DNA of 20,838 nt from the IMG/VR virus record IMGVR_UViG_3300021961_000771, positions 1 to 20,838 of that record, one strand, 5' to 3'. The notes under the pieces were generated by a model that did not search any database, was not told the DNA's origin, and saw nothing but the letters and a program-made list of their open reading frames with translations. Made by a program: the position numbers and the translations under genes. This document shows, piece after piece, positions 17,434 to 20,838 of the stretch (the stretch's first letter is position 1; each line of letters begins with the position of its first letter). The DNA comes from a virus.

Positions 17434-17443
17434 AAAAAATAAA

Positions 17444-17475
17444 TTTGGTAATTCAAAAATAAATTCGTATATTTG
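17444..17475 (+). promoter_or_regulatory. Bacteroidota-type housekeeping promoter for glycosylation operon
   Basis: TTTG at 17444-17447 and TATATTTG at 17468-17475, separated by 20 nt, match the Bacteroidota consensus TTTG-N(19-21)-TAnnTTTG completely. The ATG at 17483 is only 7 nt after the -7 box, so the transcript would be leaderless or nearly so. The core 13-mer is shared exactly with the primase promoter. Confidence 0.88.
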
Positions 17476-17482
17476 TTACAAT

Positions 17483-19660
17483 ATGGCAAAGAAAAAGTTA
17501 CTTTATGTATGCCCCCATCTTTCGACGGGAGGGCAACCTCAATACACATACAAACAATTAAAACACTTTATAAACGATTTTGAAATAGAAGTTGTTGAAA
17601 TAAATAATAGTGGTGGTGACGCGTTTGTGGTTCAAAAAAATAGAATTAAATCATTAGTTCCAATACATACGTTGGATACGGATAAATCTAAGATATTGGA
17701 TGTAATAACTCAATTCAATCCTGATATAATACATTTTCAGGAAATACCGGAGTTTGATTTAGATACCAATATATTAGACAAAATCTTTGTTGATGTTAGA
17801 AATTATTTTATAGTAGTAACAACACATGGTTCTTTTACAAATCCAAACGAAATACGATACCAACCAGACAAATATGTTTTAGTTTCGGAATGGAGTAAGA
17901 AACGATTTGAAGAAGCTAATTTAGGAATTGATTTAGATATATGGGAATATCCCATCGAAGAATACACTTTCGATAAAGAAGCTAGACAAAAAGAATTAGG
18001 ATTAGACCCAACTTGGAAGCATGTACTTAATGTTGGTTTATTTTCACCTGGCAAAAACCAAGCTGAAATATTTCAAATAGCAAGGCAGTTAGAAAAATAC
18101 AAAGTAAAATTTCACTTTGTAGGAAATCAAGCTATGAACTATGAGGATTATTGGAAACCACTTATGCAATATAAGCCCGATAATTGTATAGTTTGGGGAG
18201 AACGTGATGATGTAGATACTTTCTATGCAGCATGTGATTTGTTTTACTTTTCATCTAAATTAGAATTAAACCCATTATCAGTTAAGGAGGCACTTTCATA
18301 TAAGATGCCATCTTTATTCCGAAAATTGCACACTTATTTAGATACATACGATACAAATGAATTGGTTAGTTATATTGATGATGATTTAAAACTAACCAAA
18401 CGAATTATATTAGAAAAATTACAACCTGAATTCAATGAAATACCTGGTTGGTTTTCTTATACTGATTTGTACGATGAATTGGTTGAGAAAGTACCAGAAA
18501 ATGCAAATGTAGTTGAAGTTGGAGCTTGGTTTGGAAAATCCACAAATTATTTAGCAAGTAAAATAAGAGAATCTGATAAGAAAATAAATTTTACAACCAT
18601 TGATACTTTTAAAGGAACTGATGATGAGGAATTACATCAAACAATAGTAAATAGTTTTACTGGTGATATATTTTATGAATTTATAGATAATACCACATTA
18701 TCAAAAAACTATGGTACATTTGATATAATAAAAGATACATCAAAAAACGCAGCAAACCAATTCACTAATTGCAGTATAGATTTTATAATGTTAGATGCTG
18801 GGCATTCATACGAAGCCCTTATGGATGATTTGAAAGTTTGGTATAATAAAATTAAACCAGGCGGATATATAACAGGCGATGATTATGGTGTATTTGAAGG
18901 AGTTACTAGAGCATCAAACGAATATTTTTATGGTCAGATTAATAGAGGCAATCGTTCATTTATTCGTAAGAAGCCACGTATTCAAATAAAGCATTTATTG
19001 ACTAGACCTGATGATATGAGAGAAATGGTTAGTATTCAATCTATTAAGCAATTGGAAAAATACGGAATGGTATATCAGCCAATTGTAAATGAAGTATATG
19101 AAGGATTGGCACCTGCTGAAAATTGTAGAAGGCCGGAACATATAAGTAAAGATAATAAGCCCGGTGAATTATACCCTGGTGCTGGGTTGGGTTGGATGAC
19201 TGGTAGACACTATGGTTGTTATTTAGCACATAGAGGAGCATTGGAAACAATCGATACCAAAAACTTTGATTACACTTTAATATTTGAAGCTGATGCATTT
19301 ATCTATACTGGATTGGAAGAATTTGTTGAGATAGTACATAGAGCTTGCTTTATTTCAGAACTACATGATGTGTATTATATATCATTAGCGGATAACCCAT
19401 CAAGAGGTAAAGAAAAAATAGATGAACTATTTTCAAAAACAGCATTTAATCAAGACCTTGCACATGCGTATTTAATACCAAATAGAACTAAGGGATGGTG
19501 GTTAGATAGGATTGTTGATTGTGGTTGGGATGTTGGTGACCTTTGGTTCAATCATGTATTTTATAATCACCCCAAACCAAGATACACTACAAACAAAGTT
19601 TATAGTAAACAAGCCGAAGGATTTTCCCTATTGGATTTAACAGTTAAAACTTGGAGTTAA
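17483..19660 (+). CDS. Three-domain glycan enzyme: GT-B glycosyltransferase, SAM methyltransferase, GT25-like transferase
   Basis: 725 aa. The ATG at 17483 is preferred over an in-frame ATG at 17393 because the promoter lies between them and the protein then opens with a typical GT-B strand (KKLLYVCPHLSTGGQPQYTY). Domain 1 (about 1-315) is GT4-like, with the C-lobe strand VLNVGLFSPGKNQAEIFQ (181-198) and the donor-site region LFYFSSKLELNPLSVKEALS (253-272). Domain 2 (about 320-480) is a class I methyltransferase of the Methyltransf_24 type: SAM loop VVEVGAWFGKS (343-353), then FIMLDAGHSYEALMDDL (434-450) and KPGGYITGDDY (458-468). Domain 3 (about 510-725) resembles GT25 LPS glycosyltransferases: GCYLAHRGALE (578-588) and TLIFEADAFI (598-607), where EAD replaces the usual EDD. 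It overlaps the next gene (TAATG). It probably builds or caps a methylated glycan. Acceptor unknown. Confidence 0.82.
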   Translation: MAKKKLLYVCPHLSTGGQPQYTYKQLKHFINDFEIEVVEINNSGGDAFVVQKNRIKSLVPIHTLDTDKSKILDVITQFNPDIIHFQEIPEFDLDTNILDKIFVDVRNYFIVVTTHGSFTNPNEIRYQPDKYVLVSEWSKKRFEEANLGIDLDIWEYPIEEYTFDKEARQKELGLDPTWKHVLNVGLFSPGKNQAEIFQIARQLEKYKVKFHFVGNQAMNYEDYWKPLMQYKPDNCIVWGERDDVDTFYAACDLFYFSSKLELNPLSVKEALSYKMPSLFRKLHTYLDTYDTNELVSYIDDDLKLTKRIILEKLQPEFNEIPGWFSYTDLYDELVEKVPENANVVEVGAWFGKSTNYLASKIRESDKKINFTTIDTFKGTDDEELHQTIVNSFTGDIFYEFIDNTTLSKNYGTFDIIKDTSKNAANQFTNCSIDFIMLDAGHSYEALMDDLKVWYNKIKPGGYITGDDYGVFEGVTRASNEYFYGQINRGNRSFIRKKPRIQIKHLLTRPDDMREMVSIQSIKQLEKYGMVYQPIVNEVYEGLAPAENCRRPEHISKDNKPGELYPGAGLGWMTGRHYGCYLAHRGALETIDTKNFDYTLIFEADAFIYTGLEEFVEIVHRACFISELHDVYYISLADNPSRGKEKIDELFSKTAFNQDLAHAYLIPNRTKGWWLDRIVDCGWDVGDLWFNHVFYNHPKPRYTTNKVYSKQAEGFSLLDLTVKTWS

Positions 19661-20805
19661 TGATATACGATAATTTGGTAAAAAATAAAAATAATAAAAT
19701 TGATATAGAAAACAAAGTTCATTATCATTTTGTAAAAGGTCCTTTTGTTGAAATTAAAGGACAAAAAAAGGCGGAATATACCGTTGAGTTTGTAGATAGA
19801 AAGAATGACAAAGTTTTATTTAAATCAACAATAGGAAATAATTGTTGGTGTAAATGTAGTATAGAATATTTTGTAGATTGGAAAATTATAATTTATGAAA
19901 ATGGAAAACATTGGGCAGAATATAATTACGAACCAAAAGGTAAAAAAGTTTATGTAGCATTGGATTCTAGAGCATTGGGAGATACATTAGCTTGGTTTCC
20001 GTATTTAGAAGAATTTAGAAAAAAACATAATTGTAAATTGGTTGCATCAACTTTTATGAATGATTTTTTTTCAACGGAATATCCTAACATAGAATTTATA
20101 AAACCCGGTGATACTGCAGATGGTTTATATGCTATGTATTGTATTGGGTTATTTTATAATGAAGATGATTCTATAAATTTATTTAAAAATCCAATTGACC
20201 CAAAGACAGTAACACTCCAAAAAATGTGTTCTGATATATTGGGATTACAATACAAAGAAATAAAACCAAACTTGCAAAGAAAAAATCCACCTTTGGAAAA
20301 AATAAAGCAAGTATGTATTGGAGTATTCGGAACAGCACAATCTAAATTTTGGAATAACCCAACTGGTTGGCAAGATGTAGTAGATTGGTTAAACAACAAA
20401 GGATATACAGTAAAATTAGTATCAAAAGAAGGTGATGATTATATGGGTAACAAATTACCAAAAGGAATTGTACATCACCCAAATGGACCTATTGAATTGG
20501 TGATGGATGAATTAAAAAAATCAAAAGCATTTATTGGTATTGGTAGTGGTTTAAGCTGGTTAAGTTGGTCTTTGGATGTGCCTACTGTATTAGTAAGTGG
20601 ATTTTCCTATGATTGGGCGGAGATGCAAGATTGTATTAGAATTACTGCACCAAAAGGAAAATGTGAAGGTTGTTTTAATAGATTACGATTAAATGCTGGA
20701 GATTGGAATTGGTGCCCGGACCATAAAGGTACTGAAAGACAATTTGAATGTACAAAATCAATTACATCGGAAATGGTAATTAAAGAATTAGAAAAGTTTT
20801 TGTAA
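19660..20805 (+). CDS. Autotransporter-type heptosyltransferase (GT9, TibC/Aah-like)
   Basis: 381 aa from the ATG at 19660; a TTG nine bases earlier is possible but unneeded, because the TAATG overlap couples it to the upstream gene. The N-terminus (1-95) is a beta domain. The GT9 fold follows: KVYVALDSRALGDTLAWFPY (96-115), VCIGVFGTAQSKFWNNPTGW (218-237), and the donor-site stretch FIGIGSGLSWLSWSLDVPTV (291-310) leading into LVSGFS. The C-terminus has four cysteines, C335-x2-C338, C352 (NWCPDH) and C364 (FECTKSI), in the arrangement I know from the iron-finger of bacterial autotransporter heptosyltransferases. In bacteria these transfer heptose from an ADP-heptose donor to Ser of adhesins. 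Here the likely acceptor is the phage's own fibre or another surface protein (inference). LPS or another glycan is an alternative acceptor. Confidence 0.83.
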   Translation: MIYDNLVKNKNNKIDIENKVHYHFVKGPFVEIKGQKKAEYTVEFVDRKNDKVLFKSTIGNNCWCKCSIEYFVDWKIIIYENGKHWAEYNYEPKGKKVYVALDSRALGDTLAWFPYLEEFRKKHNCKLVASTFMNDFFSTEYPNIEFIKPGDTADGLYAMYCIGLFYNEDDSINLFKNPIDPKTVTLQKMCSDILGLQYKEIKPNLQRKNPPLEKIKQVCIGVFGTAQSKFWNNPTGWQDVVDWLNNKGYTVKLVSKEGDDYMGNKLPKGIVHHPNGPIELVMDELKKSKAFIGIGSGLSWLSWSLDVPTVLVSGFSYDWAEMQDCIRITAPKGKCEGCFNRLRLNAGDWNWCPDHKGTERQFECTKSITSEMVIKELEKFL

Positions 20806-20838
20806 TGAAAAAGATTTGGATAAATGGTTGTTTTGATG
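20805..20838 (+). CDS. Nucleotidyltransferase, HldE/RfaE type, N-terminal fragment (3' end outside window)
   Basis: Only 11 codons are visible: MKKIWINGCFD. The start overlaps the stop of the heptosyltransferase gene (TAATG), the same coupling as the previous pair. NGCFD after a short strand is the opening motif of HxGH cytidylyltransferase-like enzymes, and GCFD rather than GTFD favours the ADP-heptose synthase (HldE C-terminal domain, RfaE2) branch over TagD-like enzymes. An ADP-heptose-forming enzyme beside a heptosyltransferase would be coherent, but the short fragment limits certainty. Confidence 0.68.
   Translation, partial: MKKIWINGCFD

Noticed and set aside
17393-17482. Extended N-terminus of the three-domain glycan enzyme from an ATG at 17393
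   Set aside because: It overlaps the previous gene and spans a full-consensus promoter; the ATG at 17483 gives a normal GT-B N-terminus.
19651-19659. TTG start for the heptosyltransferase
   Set aside because: The ATG at 19660 overlaps the upstream stop as TAATG, the same arrangement as the next gene pair, and costs only three residues.
1-20838. tRNA genes, CRISPR arrays or insertion sequences
   Set aside because: I saw no cloverleaf-like segments, regularly spaced repeats, transposase genes or terminal inverted repeats with duplications.

Overview
The window looks like a piece of the genome of a large T4-like (contractile-tailed) bacteriophage infecting a member of the Bacteroidota. Phage evidence: a giant tail fibre ending in an S74 self-cleaving chaperone, several virion structural proteins of types I know from T4-like marine phages, a TOPRIM primase, a T4 gp47/gp46-type recombination nuclease and a SegE-like GIY-YIG nuclease. 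Host evidence: the DNA is AT-rich, starts are preceded by A-rich stretches rather than Shine-Dalgarno sequences, and two promoters match the Bacteroidota pattern TTTG-N20-TAnnTTTG. Genes are packed tightly and all but one run on the + strand.

Layout. (1) 1-4457: late structural genes. These are the 3' part of a large structural gene cut by the window edge, a 207-aa structural protein with a beta-rich C-terminus, and two paralogous structural proteins separated by a strong intrinsic terminator. (2) 4493-5339: small genes, including a GIY-YIG nuclease. (3) 5364-9523: a replication/recombination operon driven by a host-like promoter, with a primase overlapping (ATGA) a single-chain fusion of the Mre11/SbcD and Rad50/SbcC subunits, closed by a terminator. 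(4) 9462-9726: a previously easy-to-miss 57-aa ribbon-helix-helix regulator on the minus strand, divergent from the fibre gene, with a 7-bp inverted repeat between them. (5) 9727-17433: a 2474-aa tail fibre and a small coiled-coil protein. (6) 17444-20838: a second host-like promoter driving a glycan-modification operon joined by TAATG stop/start overlaps. It holds a three-domain glycosyltransferase/methyltransferase/glycosyltransferase, a heptosyltransferase of the autotransporter (TibC/Aah) type with its four-cysteine finger, and the first 11 codons of an HldE/RfaE-type nucleotidyltransferase.

Two points stand out. First, five gaps in front of late-type genes share the octamer ATATTTAT 14-31 nt before the start codon, whereas the primase and glycosylation operons have host-like promoters instead. 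This suggests a phage-specific late promoter different from T4's TATAAATA. Second, a giant Ser/Thr-rich fibre lies just upstream of a heptosyltransferase and a probable ADP-heptose-making enzyme. That parallels bacterial adhesin/heptosyltransferase pairs and suggests that the phage glycosylates its own fibre, or alternatively the host surface. Both are inferences from sequence and context.
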